Positions 33,603 through 41,546 of a DNA stretch of 55,925 nt are shown in pieces. Under the pieces are notes generated by a model that did no database searches, was not told the DNA's origin, and saw nothing but the letters and a program-made list of their open reading frames with translations. The translations under genes and the position numbers were made by a program. Source of the stretch: Thermodesulfatator atlanticus DSM 21156 (GTDB lineage: Bacteria > Desulfobacterota > Thermodesulfobacteria > Thermodesulfobacteriales > Thermodesulfatatoraceae); the NCBI RefSeq assembly GCF_000421585.1, contig NZ_ATXH01000004.1, forward strand, positions 1 to 55,925. Reading direction: 5' to 3'. How positions within the stretch are numbered: position 1 is the first letter of the stretch; each line of letters starts with the position of its first letter.

Positions 33603-34787
33603 ATGCGTTTCTTAAAAAGCATAGAAAACCAGACCCTTTTAGCCATTGTTTTAGCCATTTTTATAGGGCTCTCCGCACCAGGGTTACCTCCAAAAATAGC
33701 TTTGATTGGCGATATCTTTCTAAGACTTCTAAAAATGGTCATTGCCCCTTTAATCTTCGCCTCTGTTTACACCAGCCTTGCTGGCCTAGGAAATATTAGC
33801 CGTATTAAAAACATAGGCCTTAAAACCTTGGCCTACTACATGGCCACTACTTCTCTTGCAGTTATTACGGGCCTTGTCTTTGTAAATGTCTTTAGGCCCG
33901 GTGCAAATGCTAACTTTGAAAAGACCACCCAACAAATTGCGGTAAAAGGACTAACCATTACTGATTTAGTAAAGAGCCTCATCCCTGAAAACCCTGTAAA
34001 AAGCCTTGCTCAAGGAGATGTCCTCCCCACTATCTTTTTTGCTTTTGTTTTTGGGCTGGCAACCCTCTCTTTGAATGAAAAATCTCGCACTAATCTCTTT
34101 AGCTTTTTTGAAGCGGTGAATGACGCCCTGATTGCCCTCATACGTTGGATTATACGTTTGACCCCCTTGGGGGTCTTCGCCATTGTAAGCAATATCGTGG
34201 CTGAAAAGGGGATCACCCCCATTTTGGAACTTTCTTCCTACGTGATTACGGTAGTTTTGGCTCTTTTCTTTCACGCAGCATTTACCCTGAGTTTGCTTCT
34301 TTTTCTTTTTGCCCGAGAAAAACCCTGGCGATATTTTTTCAAGATCCGCGAGGCCCCTATGGTGGCCTTCTCCACCGCTTCAAGCTCAGCTACTCTTCCT
34401 ATATCTTTAGAAGTCGCGGAAGAAAAAGCCAAAGTCCCCAAAAAGATTGCAGGCTTTGTTTTGCCCCTGGGAGCTACGGTCAACATGGATGGAACAGCCC
34501 TTTACGAAGCAGTAGCAGCTATGTTCATTGCCAATATTTACCACGTACCCTTAGGGCTTCATGAACAGATTCTAATTTTTCTTACAGCGACCCTTGCTTC
34601 CATAGGGGCTGCAGGAATTCCCAGTGCAGGATTAGTGACTATGACTTTAGTGCTTCAAGCAGTTGGTCTCCCCTTGGAAGGGATAGGTCTTATCTTAGCG
34701 GTAGATCGCTTTTTAGATATGTTGCGCACCTCGGTAAATGTTTGGGGAGACCTGGTAGGATGCAAAATCATTACCAAGCTTTCTTAA
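33603..34787 (+). CDS. Dicarboxylate/amino acid:cation symporter (DAACS family)
   Basis: A 394-residue inner-membrane carrier like GltP/GltT/DctA. Eight hydrophobic segments and two re-entrant loops are expected; the diagnostic AFSTASSSATLP (serine-rich HP1) and VNMDGTALYEAVAAMFIA (TM7 NMDGT) are both present, followed by ASIGAAGIPSAG (HP2) and VDRFLDMLRTSVNVWGD (TM8). It imports glutamate/aspartate or C4-dicarboxylates with Na+ or H+. There is no good Shine-Dalgarno sequence before the ATG. The gene ends 5 bp from the convergent DUF429 gene. Confidence 0.92.
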   Translation: MRFLKSIENQTLLAIVLAIFIGLSAPGLPPKIALIGDIFLRLLKMVIAPLIFASVYTSLAGLGNISRIKNIGLKTLAYYMATTSLAVITGLVFVNVFRPGANANFEKTTQQIAVKGLTITDLVKSLIPENPVKSLAQGDVLPTIFFAFVFGLATLSLNEKSRTNLFSFFEAVNDALIALIRWIIRLTPLGVFAIVSNIVAEKGITPILELSSYVITVVLALFFHAAFTLSLLLFLFAREKPWRYFFKIREAPMVAFSTASSSATLPISLEVAEEKAKVPKKIAGFVLPLGATVNMDGTALYEAVAAMFIANIYHVPLGLHEQILIFLTATLASIGAAGIPSAGLVTMTLVLQAVGLPLEGIGLILAVDRFLDMLRTSVNVWGDLVGCKIITKLS

Positions 34788-34792
34788 AGAAA

Positions 34793-35503
34793 CTAAAACC
34801 AGATAGCCATTTCCAAGCCAAACGCATCTTTTTCAATGTTTTCAGGAACTCTTTGGGCCTTATCTTCATAAATTCGTTTAGCAGCCAAAAGACAGGCATA
34901 AGCATCCAATACGTCCAGGCGCAAGTTCCCTTTTATCGCATTGAGATTCCTTTCAAGACTGCGAAACAAATAGGTCCCAACAAGAAGTGCCACGCGAAGA
35001 TTTAATCCCGAAGAAGTGTGCTTTGAAGGCAAAAAATCTCCATGAAGCCTAAAAAATACGAGTTCTGGATGGGTTTCGTAGATACTTTTGGGCCTGCATT
35101 TTCTCAAGTAAAGATCAAGCTCTTTAATCTTCGGAAGGATATTAAAACTCTGGCGCGAAATTCTAATCCCGCTTTGAGATAAAGCTTCATAACTTTTAAA
35201 AGAAAAGGCCTTTCTTGGAGGTGGGGTAAAAATACTGGCTCGGCGTGGGCCAAGCAGCTTTCTTGCCAAACGGTCGCATTTCCTGCCCCCGGGTTTGTGT
35301 TCCATAGGGAGCCCTATAGGCATATCGATAGCGTAAACTTCTGCTCCAAGATTAAAAACCTCAGTAATATCCCGACAGAAAAGAATTTTTTCGGCTGTAA
35401 AAGCACCTGTTGCTTTTCGTAAAAAACCCAGGGCCACACACCAGCCCTTGCTACACCCGTCAACTCCTGCCAAAATGCCATAGCTTTCATTAAACTTTTT
35501 CAT
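34793..35503 (-). CDS. DUF429 family protein (predicted RNase H-like fold)
   Basis: A 236-residue protein with the DUF429 markers: AGVDGCSKGWCVAL near the N-terminus, YAIDMPIGLP (about 77-86), CDRLARKLLGPRRASIFTPP (about 95-114), KSIYETHPELVFFRL and LDVLDAYACLLAA near the C-terminus. The acidic residues in these strands resemble RNase H-fold nuclease ligands; no activity is established. It is convergent with the symporter and divergent from the ThiF-like gene with 26 bp between start codons. Confidence 0.8.
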   Translation of the reverse strand: MKKFNESYGILAGVDGCSKGWCVALGFLRKATGAFTAEKILFCRDITEVFNLGAEVYAIDMPIGLPMEHKPGGRKCDRLARKLLGPRRASIFTPPPRKAFSFKSYEALSQSGIRISRQSFNILPKIKELDLYLRKCRPKSIYETHPELVFFRLHGDFLPSKHTSSGLNLRVALLVGTYLFRSLERNLNAIKGNLRLDVLDAYACLLAAKRIYEDKAQRVPENIEKDAFGLEMAIWF

Positions 35504-35529
35504 ATCCTGACACGATAAAAATAAAAGCT

Positions 35530-36450
35530 ATGTGGCATATAATCAAAAAAAGCAATATAGGCAGAAGACTTACCAATTTTGGTATTAAAAGCGAAAAAGA
35601 TTTCTTCGAAGAGGTCTTTCGCCCTCAACGCGGCCTTATTTCCCAGGAAGAACAAGAACGGCTAAAACACGCCACCGTTGCTATTCCAGGCCTTGGGGGC
35701 GTAGGGGGGACCCACTTAATAAGCCTTGCCCGCTCAGGTGTTGGTCGTTTCAAAATTGCCGAGTTTGATGTCTTTGAGCCTCGCAATATCAGTCGCCAAT
35801 ACGGTGCCAGGGTTGATACTTTAGGCCGCCCAAAAGGCAAAGTAATGCTTGAGGAAGCCTTCCGCATAAACCCCTTTCTCCAATTAGAATTCTACGAGGA
35901 AGGCATAACACCTGAAAATATTAACGCCTTTTTAGAAGGAGTTGACGTTGTTATTGATGGGATCGAATTTTTTGCCTTAGAAGCCCGCAAGCTCCTTTAT
36001 GATACAGCCAGAGAAAAGGGAATCCCCCTTATCACCGCGGCTCCCTTGGGCTTTAGTGCCTCTTTGCTTGTATTTCACCCCGAAGAAAGCCCATCTTTTG
36101 AAGAATATTTCGCCATTAAACCCGACATGTCTCCTATGGAAAAAGCCTTGCTCTTTGCTTTAGGGCTTGCCCCCAAGCCCTTTTTTCTCAAATATCTTGA
36201 CCTCAAAAGTATTGACCTTAAAGCAGGCCAGGGGCCTGCCTCGGTGATTGCGTGTTATCTTTGCAGTGCCCTGGCTGCTATGGAAGCGTTGAGAATCATC
36301 CTAGGAAAACCCGGACTCAAGCCCGTACCACATTATCTCCAAATTGATCTTTTCCTTCACAAAATGCACCAAGGCTACCTTAAAAAAGGCAATAAAAGTG
36401 CCAGCCAAAGGCTTAAATTCTTTTACTTAAAGCGCAAGCTCAAAATCTAG
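35530..36450 (+). CDS. ThiF/MoeB/HesA family adenylyltransferase-like protein
   Basis: A 306-residue E1-like protein. The nucleotide loop is GLGGVGGTHLISLARSGVG (about 54-72); DVFEPRNISRQYGA supplies the Mg/adenylate Asp and Arg, and VDVVIDGIEFF a later acidic site. Members activate the C-terminus of a ubiquitin-like sulfur carrier with ATP. The two CxxC zinc pairs of MoeB are not seen; only ACYLCSALAAMEA remains. No ThiS/MoaD-like carrier is nearby, so it may be a stand-alone family member. The N-terminal ~25 residues may be over-called. Divergent from DUF429. Confidence 0.78.
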   Translation: MWHIIKKSNIGRRLTNFGIKSEKDFFEEVFRPQRGLISQEEQERLKHATVAIPGLGGVGGTHLISLARSGVGRFKIAEFDVFEPRNISRQYGARVDTLGRPKGKVMLEEAFRINPFLQLEFYEEGITPENINAFLEGVDVVIDGIEFFALEARKLLYDTAREKGIPLITAAPLGFSASLLVFHPEESPSFEEYFAIKPDMSPMEKALLFALGLAPKPFFLKYLDLKSIDLKAGQGPASVIACYLCSALAAMEALRIILGKPGLKPVPHYLQIDLFLHKMHQGYLKKGNKSASQRLKFFYLKRKLKI

Positions 36451-36490
36451 CTCCTTCACAAGAAAGCCGAAATATGGCACCTTATGGCTT

Positions 36491-37321
36491 ATGAATATCC
36501 TTTTCTTTAAACTTGCTCTTATTGTGTATTGCGTCGCCACGGTAGGCTTTTTTGTATACGCCTACACCCTTAAACGCGAGGCAGCCAAAGGCGCTCTTTA
36601 TACCCTGATTTTGGGATTTAGTTTTCACACCCTGAGCATTATTAGTCGGTGGATCGAAGCGGGCCATCCCCCTCTTACCAACCTTTTTGAGGCAACGTCT
36701 TTTTTGAGCTGGGCTATTGTGCTGGCCTATCTCATAATCGAAAAGCGCTTAAAACAAGTACGTATTCTGGGATCAGTAATCACACCGATCGCCGCGCTTC
36801 TTATGCTTTATTCTTCGTTATGCCCGAAAGAAATCTTTCCCCTTCCACCGGTACTCCGTAGTTACTGGCTCCCAATCCACGCCGCTATATCTCTTATCTC
36901 ATATGGCTTTTTTATTCTCGCGGCTGCAAGTGGGTTGCTTTATCTCATCCAGGAACGCCAAATTAAAAAGAAAAAACTAGGTGGTTGGTTTAAGCGACTA
37001 CCATCTCTTGAAGTACTTGACCGGGTTAATGAAATTTCCCTAAAAATAGGCTTTCCTTTGTTGACTGTCGGCATTATCACCGGAGCGGCCTGGGCAGAAA
37101 AGGCCTGGGGTGACTACTGGAGCTGGGACCCCAAAGAAACCTGGTCGTTAATTATGTGGCTTATCTACGCGGCCCTTTTGCACGAAAGGCTCGCAGTAGG
37201 TTGGCGGGGAAGAAAAGCCGCCTGGCTCTCTTTAATCGGTTTTCTTGCTTGGCTAATCTCGTTTTTTATTATAAATCTTTACATTCCAGGGGCACATACC
37301 TATGTCGAATGGCACGGTTAA
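36491..37321 (+). CDS. CcsA/CcsB-like cytochrome c assembly protein (HemX-type neighbour of hemA)
   Basis: A 276-residue membrane protein with about eight TM helices. The heme-handling WWD motif WGDYWSWDPKETWSLIMWL (about residues 205-223) is complete. Histidines likely to be heme ligands occur in the TM segments (FHTLSIIS, PIHAAISL, GAHTYV). It overlaps hemA by 20 nt. In Bacillus the related HemX neighbours hemA and affects HemA levels; the full WWD motif argues for a true role in cytochrome c maturation (system II). No CcsB/ResB partner is seen in this window. Confidence 0.82.
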   Translation: MNILFFKLALIVYCVATVGFFVYAYTLKREAAKGALYTLILGFSFHTLSIISRWIEAGHPPLTNLFEATSFLSWAIVLAYLIIEKRLKQVRILGSVITPIAALLMLYSSLCPKEIFPLPPVLRSYWLPIHAAISLISYGFFILAAASGLLYLIQERQIKKKKLGGWFKRLPSLEVLDRVNEISLKIGFPLLTVGIITGAAWAEKAWGDYWSWDPKETWSLIMWLIYAALLHERLAVGWRGRKAAWLSLIGFLAWLISFFIINLYIPGAHTYVEWHG

Positions 37322-38657
37322 AGATCACATTATCGCTATCGGGCTTAATCATCGCACCGCCCCTATTGAGGTTAGAGAAAAACTTGCCTTTGCTGGAAAA
37401 GATATAGACCCCTTGGATGTATTTCTAAAAATACCAGTGGTGCGGGAAGCCCTTTTTCTTTCAACCTGCAACCGTGTTGAATTGTATTTAGTTACGAGAG
37501 AGCCTCAGGCGGCCCTTGAAATGAGCAAAAAGGCCTGGGGGCGTGCCAATGACATAGAAATCTCCCTCTTTGAGCCTCATCTCTATTATTTTCATAACGA
37601 AGAAACCATAAGGCATCTGTTCCGCGTGGCCTCAGGGCTTGATTCCCTTGTATTAGGGGAACCCCAAATTCTTGGCCAACTTAAAGATGCTTACCGGCGC
37701 GCGGCTAAAAGAAGGGCAACCGGTGTTATCCTGAATCGCCTTCTTCACAAAACTTTTTCCGTAGCCAAGCGCATTCGTTCTGAAACTGGTATCGGCAGCC
37801 ACGCAGTTTCAGTAAGCTATGCTGCCGTTGAGCTTGCCAAAAAAATATTTGGCGAGCTTTCTGGCAAAAAGGCCATGTTAATTGGGGCAGGAGAGATGGC
37901 TGAGCTTGCGGCTCAGCACTTACTCGCTCAAGGAATCGAAAAACTAATTGTTGCCAATCGTACCCTGGCCCGTGCCATTGAACTTGCCAAACATTTTAAA
38001 GGTGAAGCAATAAGTCTTGAAGAAATAGAAGACTACCTTTTAAAGGTTGACATTGTCATCTCTTCCACCGGAGCTCCAAACTATATCTTAAGTGCTAAGC
38101 AGATAAAAAAACTTATGCGCCCCCGCAAAATGCGTCCCTTATTTTTTATCGATATCGCAGTTCCCAGGGATATAGATCCCAAAGCTAACGACATAGAAAA
38201 TGTATTTGTCTATGATATAGACGATTTAAAAGCCGTTGTTGAAGAAAATCTTGCCTTTAGACAAAAAGAAGCAATCAGAGCTGAACGCATCATAGAAGAA
38301 GAAGTTATAAAGTTTTTGAGTTGGCTAGAACAATTAGAAATATACCCCACTATAGTTGCCCTACGGAAAAAAGCCGAAGAAATAAGAAAAAGAGAACTAG
38401 AAAAAACTATTTCTCATTTAAAAACCAAACTTTGCCAAGAAGACCTTGAAGCTCTTGATATTCTAACTAAATCTTTAGTCAACAAACTTTTACATGACCC
38501 TATCATCTACCTTAAAAATCGATATCATAAAGACGGACAACAGGTAGTTGATTTTACCCGCAAATTGTTTAACCTCGACGGCGATAGACCGTTAGAAATT
38601 GATCATCATCAAATTTTCTTACCAGAGAACCATAAGAAAGAGCTTAAAAAGCATTAG
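37302..38657 (+). CDS. hemA: Glutamyl-tRNA reductase
   Basis: First committed enzyme of C5-pathway tetrapyrrole synthesis (heme, siroheme, cobalamin). GLNHRTAPIEVREKLAF is the N-terminal signature, the nucleophile is Cys56 in FLSTCNRVELY, EPQILGQLKDAY marks the tRNA/glutamate region and LIGAGEMAELAAQHL is the NADPH loop. The 451 residues include a C-terminal dimerisation helix. It overlaps the upstream CcsA-like gene by 20 nt. Its product feeds the siroheme needed by the small sulfite reductase. A palindromic repeat follows. Confidence 0.95.
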   Translation: MSNGTVKDHIIAIGLNHRTAPIEVREKLAFAGKDIDPLDVFLKIPVVREALFLSTCNRVELYLVTREPQAALEMSKKAWGRANDIEISLFEPHLYYFHNEETIRHLFRVASGLDSLVLGEPQILGQLKDAYRRAAKRRATGVILNRLLHKTFSVAKRIRSETGIGSHAVSVSYAAVELAKKIFGELSGKKAMLIGAGEMAELAAQHLLAQGIEKLIVANRTLARAIELAKHFKGEAISLEEIEDYLLKVDIVISSTGAPNYILSAKQIKKLMRPRKMRPLFFIDIAVPRDIDPKANDIENVFVYDIDDLKAVVEENLAFRQKEAIRAERIIEEEVIKFLSWLEQLEIYPTIVALRKKAEEIRKRELEKTISHLKTKLCQEDLEALDILTKSLVNKLLHDPIIYLKNRYHKDGQQVVDFTRKLFNLDGDRPLEIDHHQIFLPENHKKELKKH

Positions 38658-38681
38658 AGCTGATCTTTTAAAAAACATTAT

Positions 38682-38804
38682 GAGACCTTTGCAAAACAAC
38701 TTTGCTTATGTCTAGGATCCGTTCCCATTTTTCGTTTCGAAAAATGGGAACGGATCCCCTACAGTTGCGCTTACAAATACTGATCTCGGAAATTTTGCAG
38801 GGTC
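38682..38804. repeat. Complete palindromic element (R5), MITE-like
   Basis: The best-preserved copy. The ends are GAGACCTTTGCAAAA (38682-38696) and TTTTGCAGGGTC (38793-38804), near-inverted. The centre is a perfect 20-bp inverted repeat GGATCCGTTCCCATTTTTCG (38715-38734), a TTT loop, and its complement (38738-38757). ACTGATCTC (38779-38787) is the reverse of the GAGATCAGT block in R1 and R4. About 123 bp, no ORF. No clear target-site duplication. Confidence 0.75.
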
Positions 38805-38833
38805 ACATGTAACATAATTACGCAGGATAGCTT

Positions 38834-39190
38834 ATGTGGCACGTGTATAAACATAGTCTTAAAGGATTTGAAATAGTAAAAGATGGCTTTAACCTTTGGG
38901 CACTTCTTTTTGGCGTTTTATATCTTTTCTATAAAAGGCTATGGAAACACGGCTTATTACTTGCCCTGTGTTTTTTAAGTCTAAGTATTCTCGCTGAAGT
39001 TGCTATTCCTGATAGGTACAATGCTGAATTAGCCGTAAGCATAATACAGCTGGGCGGCTCGATTTTTATGGCAATATATGTTAACGAGTGGCGTAAAGAA
39101 TATTTAATAAAATCAGGATATCAGTTGGTTGGATCTTACAATTCAAAAGAAAAAGCCAGACAAGCGATAAAAGATTTGCAAAGTAGTTAA
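38834..39190 (+). CDS. DUF2628-like small membrane protein
   Basis: A 118-residue protein. FNLWALLFGVLYLFYKRLWKHGL and the following hydrophobic segments give three likely membrane passes, and YVNEWRKEYLIKSGYQLV near the C-terminus is the DUF2628 pattern (in which an N-x-W-R-x3-L segment is followed by G-Y). AGGA stands six bases before the ATG, just downstream of repeat R5. Function unknown. It is closed by a strong palindromic terminator shared with the convergent secG. Confidence 0.7.
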   Translation: MWHVYKHSLKGFEIVKDGFNLWALLFGVLYLFYKRLWKHGLLLALCFLSLSILAEVAIPDRYNAELAVSIIQLGGSIFMAIYVNEWRKEYLIKSGYQLVGSYNSKEKARQAIKDLQSS

Positions 39191-39215
39191 AAGGCAGGCT
39201 TAAGCCTGCCTTTTT
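39191..39215. terminator. Bidirectional terminator between DUF2628 gene and secG
   Basis: Perfect 22-bp palindrome AAGGCAGGCTTAAGCCTGCCTT (39191-39212) with TTTTT on the plus side and TTTT on the minus side, fitting both convergent genes. Confidence 0.88.
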
Positions 39216-39216
39216 C

Positions 39217-39576
39217 TTATTTACCTTGCTGGGGAGTAGGAACAGGTACCTGTTCAGGCTTTGATTCAGGAGTAGTAGGTACCTGCGGAGCGGGGGCTTT
39301 TTGCGGTGCAGGTATTTCTAACTTTGGCACTTCGTTCATGATAGTATTTGTGCGCTTTGTTGAAAGATAGGTAAGTGCCAAAGAAGTAGTAAAAAATAAA
39401 ATAGCAAGGACTGTGGTAACTTTGTTTAAAAATGTTCCAGGGCCAGCTCCCCCAAAGATAGCCTGGCTGCCACTAAAAACGGCCCCTACTTCCGAGCCCT
39501 TGCTCACATTCACCAAAACAACACCTACTAAGAAGATACAGACAATTACGTGCACAACTACCAGAACCGTAAACAT
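39217..39576 (-). CDS. secG: Preprotein translocase subunit SecG
   Basis: A 119-residue inner-membrane subunit of SecYEG. Two TM helices (MFTVLVVVHVIVCIFLVGVV and TVLAILFFTTSLALTYLS) flank the conserved cytoplasmic GAVFSGSQAIFGGAGPGTFL. The tail is rich in Pro and Gln (APQKAPAPQVPTTPESKPEQ), a common SecG feature. I start at the ATG of MFTVLVVVHV (39576); an upstream ATG at 39597 overlaps tpiA. The tpiA-secG order is standard. Confidence 0.92.
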   Translation of the reverse strand: MFTVLVVVHVIVCIFLVGVVLVNVSKGSEVGAVFSGSQAIFGGAGPGTFLNKVTTVLAILFFTTSLALTYLSTKRTNTIMNEVPKLEIPAPQKAPAPQVPTTPESKPEQVPVPTPQQGK

Positions 39577-39580
39577 ATTC

Positions 39581-40345
39581 CTATTCCATCCTCCCAAAAT
39601 TAACTATTTTGGCAAAAGAATCCGGTTTAAGAGAAGCCCCTCCTACCAGGGCTCCGTCTATATCAGGACGTGCCATTAGACCTACAACATTTTCTGGCTT
39701 TACGCTACCCCCATAAAGAATTCTTGTCCTCTCAGAGAAATCTTCACCAAACATCTCAGCCAGTATTTTACGACAAAAAGCATGGGCCTCTTGGGCTTGC
39801 TCAGGGGTAGCAGTTTTTCCTGTGCCAATGGCCCAAACGGGCTCATAAGCAATTACGAGATTTTTAAGATCTTCAGCAGAAAAACCAGCCAGACCTTCTT
39901 TTAGTTGGCTCTCAAGCACTGAAAGTGTTTTACCAGCCTCGCGTTCTTCTAAGGTTTCACCAATACAAAGAATAGGAATAAGTTCATAGCGCAAAACACT
40001 TTCGACTTTTTTTCTTATAAGTTCGTTAGATTCACCAAAAAGATGCCGCCGTTCAGAATGCCCTAAAATAACATAGGTTACCCCGATATCCGCAAGCATG
40101 CGGGGTGAGATTTCACCGGTAAAGGCCCCTTCATCGGCATAATGGCAATTTTGTGCTCCCAGGGCAATGTTTGACCCCTCAAGGGCCCTTTCCGCCGCAT
40201 CTAACGAAGTAAAGGGAGGAGCAAGCATGATGTCCCTATCCTCAACTCCAGCCACTAGAGGCTTAAAGGTTTCAATATACGCCAGTGTTTCAGGTACGGT
40301 TTTATACATTTTCCAGTTTCCTGCAATTAAGGGTCTCCTCTTCAT
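39581..40345 (-). CDS. tpiA: Triosephosphate isomerase
   Basis: A 254-residue TIM barrel interconverting glyceraldehyde-3-phosphate and dihydroxyacetone phosphate. The substrate lysine is in AGNWKMYKT, the electrophilic His in ILGHSERR, the catalytic Glu in AYEPVWAIGTGK, and the phosphate loop is YGGSVKPEN. Third gene of the gap2-pgk-tpiA-secG run. Confidence 0.97.
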   Translation of the reverse strand: MKRRPLIAGNWKMYKTVPETLAYIETFKPLVAGVEDRDIMLAPPFTSLDAAERALEGSNIALGAQNCHYADEGAFTGEISPRMLADIGVTYVILGHSERRHLFGESNELIRKKVESVLRYELIPILCIGETLEEREAGKTLSVLESQLKEGLAGFSAEDLKNLVIAYEPVWAIGTGKTATPEQAQEAHAFCRKILAEMFGEDFSERTRILYGGSVKPENVVGLMARPDIDGALVGGASLKPDSFAKIVNFGRME

Positions 40346-40359
40346 GTCTTGCCTCCTCG

Positions 40360-41535
40360 TTATTTCTTCTCAAGCGCTGCTATACCAGGGAGAACTTTTC
40401 CTTCTAAAAATTCAAGAAAAGCTCCGCCTCCTGTAGAAAGATAAGAAAAAGCGCGAGATACGCCAGCCTCTTTTAACGCCCGTAACGTGTCCCCTCCCCC
40501 TGCCATGGTAATGGCATTTTCTGCCGCAACCTTACGCGCTACTTTTATAGTGCCTTTGGCAAAAGCCGGATTTTCAAAAAGCCCCAAAGGGCCATTCCAC
40601 ACCATCGTACCAAGTCCACTTAAGGCCCGGGTAAAAAGTTTGCGGGTTTCTTTCCCGATATCAAAAGCTGCCATGTTCTCTGGTACTTCGAAAATGCTAA
40701 CGTTTTCTCCTTTTTCAGCCTCTTTAGAGTTTGCCACTACTAAATCCACGGGAAGATATACCTTTACACCCTTTTCCTGAGCAGCAGAAAGTATCTTACG
40801 GGCTTCTTCTAGGTGTTCTTCTTCGTAAAAAGAAGTTCCCAGACTAAACCCCTCGGCTATCAAAAAAGTGTTGGCCATTGCCCCACCAATAATGAGCTTA
40901 TCGATACGTGGTAAGAGATTCATCAAAAGCCCTATTTTGGTGGAAACCTTAGCCCCGCCAATGACCAACGCCGCTGGTTTTTGTGGATTTTCAAGGAAGC
41001 TTGAAAGATATTTAACCTCACGGGCAAGAAGATACCCCGCCCCACAAGTTTCGACATACTCTGTAATTCCTACCACCGATGCGTGGGCCCTATGACACAC
41101 GCCAAAAGCATCGTTTACGTAAACATCTGCAAGCCGTGCCAGGGCTTTGGCAAATTCCGGGTCGTTTTTGGTCTCACCCTCATGAAAACGCAAATTTTCA
41201 AGAAGCAGGATTTCCCCTGGCTTAAGAGTGGAAACAAGTTCCCCAACTTCTTCTCCCACACAATCGGGAGCAAATTTTACTTCTTGCTCAAGTAATTCGG
41301 CAAGTCTTTGGGCCACCGGAGCCAAAGAAAGCTCAGGAACCCTTTTTCCCTTTGGACGCCCAAGGTGGGAAGCAAGGATTATTTTTGCTCGCTGAGAAAG
41401 CGCATATTTGATGGTAGGAAAAGTAGCTCTTAAGCGGGAATCATCAGCAACCCTTCCTTCTTTAAGGGGTACGTTGTAATCGACCCTTAAAAAAACCCGC
41501 CTTTCCGCAACAGGAATTTCGTCGATTATTTTCAT
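40360..41535 (-). CDS. pgk: Phosphoglycerate kinase
   Basis: A 391-residue two-domain kinase. RVFLRVDYNVPL, ASHLGRPKG and LENLRFHEGE bind 3-phosphoglycerate; IGGAKVSTKIGLL and the late AGGGDTLRAL bind ATP-Mg. Length normal. It starts 11 bp after the GAPDH paralog and runs into tpiA, giving a lower-glycolysis/gluconeogenesis operon. Confidence 0.97.
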   Translation of the reverse strand: MKIIDEIPVAERRVFLRVDYNVPLKEGRVADDSRLRATFPTIKYALSQRAKIILASHLGRPKGKRVPELSLAPVAQRLAELLEQEVKFAPDCVGEEVGELVSTLKPGEILLLENLRFHEGETKNDPEFAKALARLADVYVNDAFGVCHRAHASVVGITEYVETCGAGYLLAREVKYLSSFLENPQKPAALVIGGAKVSTKIGLLMNLLPRIDKLIIGGAMANTFLIAEGFSLGTSFYEEEHLEEARKILSAAQEKGVKVYLPVDLVVANSKEAEKGENVSIFEVPENMAAFDIGKETRKLFTRALSGLGTMVWNGPLGLFENPAFAKGTIKVARKVAAENAITMAGGGDTLRALKEAGVSRAFSYLSTGGGAFLEFLEGKVLPGIAALEKK

Positions 41536-41546
41536 AGTCTTCCCTC

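Noticed and set aside
34742-35005. 87-codon ORF across the end of the symporter and DUF429
   Set aside because: It overlaps two supported genes on both strands and has no recognisable pattern.
36473-36489. Possible sigma-54 promoter (TGGCACCTTATGGC) before the CcsA-like gene
   Set aside because: GG to GC spacing is 9 instead of 10, the -12 element does not match, and the start codon is too close for a leader.
39577-39597. SecG start at 39597
   Set aside because: It would overlap tpiA and adds MGGWNRN before the TM helix; the inner ATG at 39576 gives the normal SecG N-terminus.
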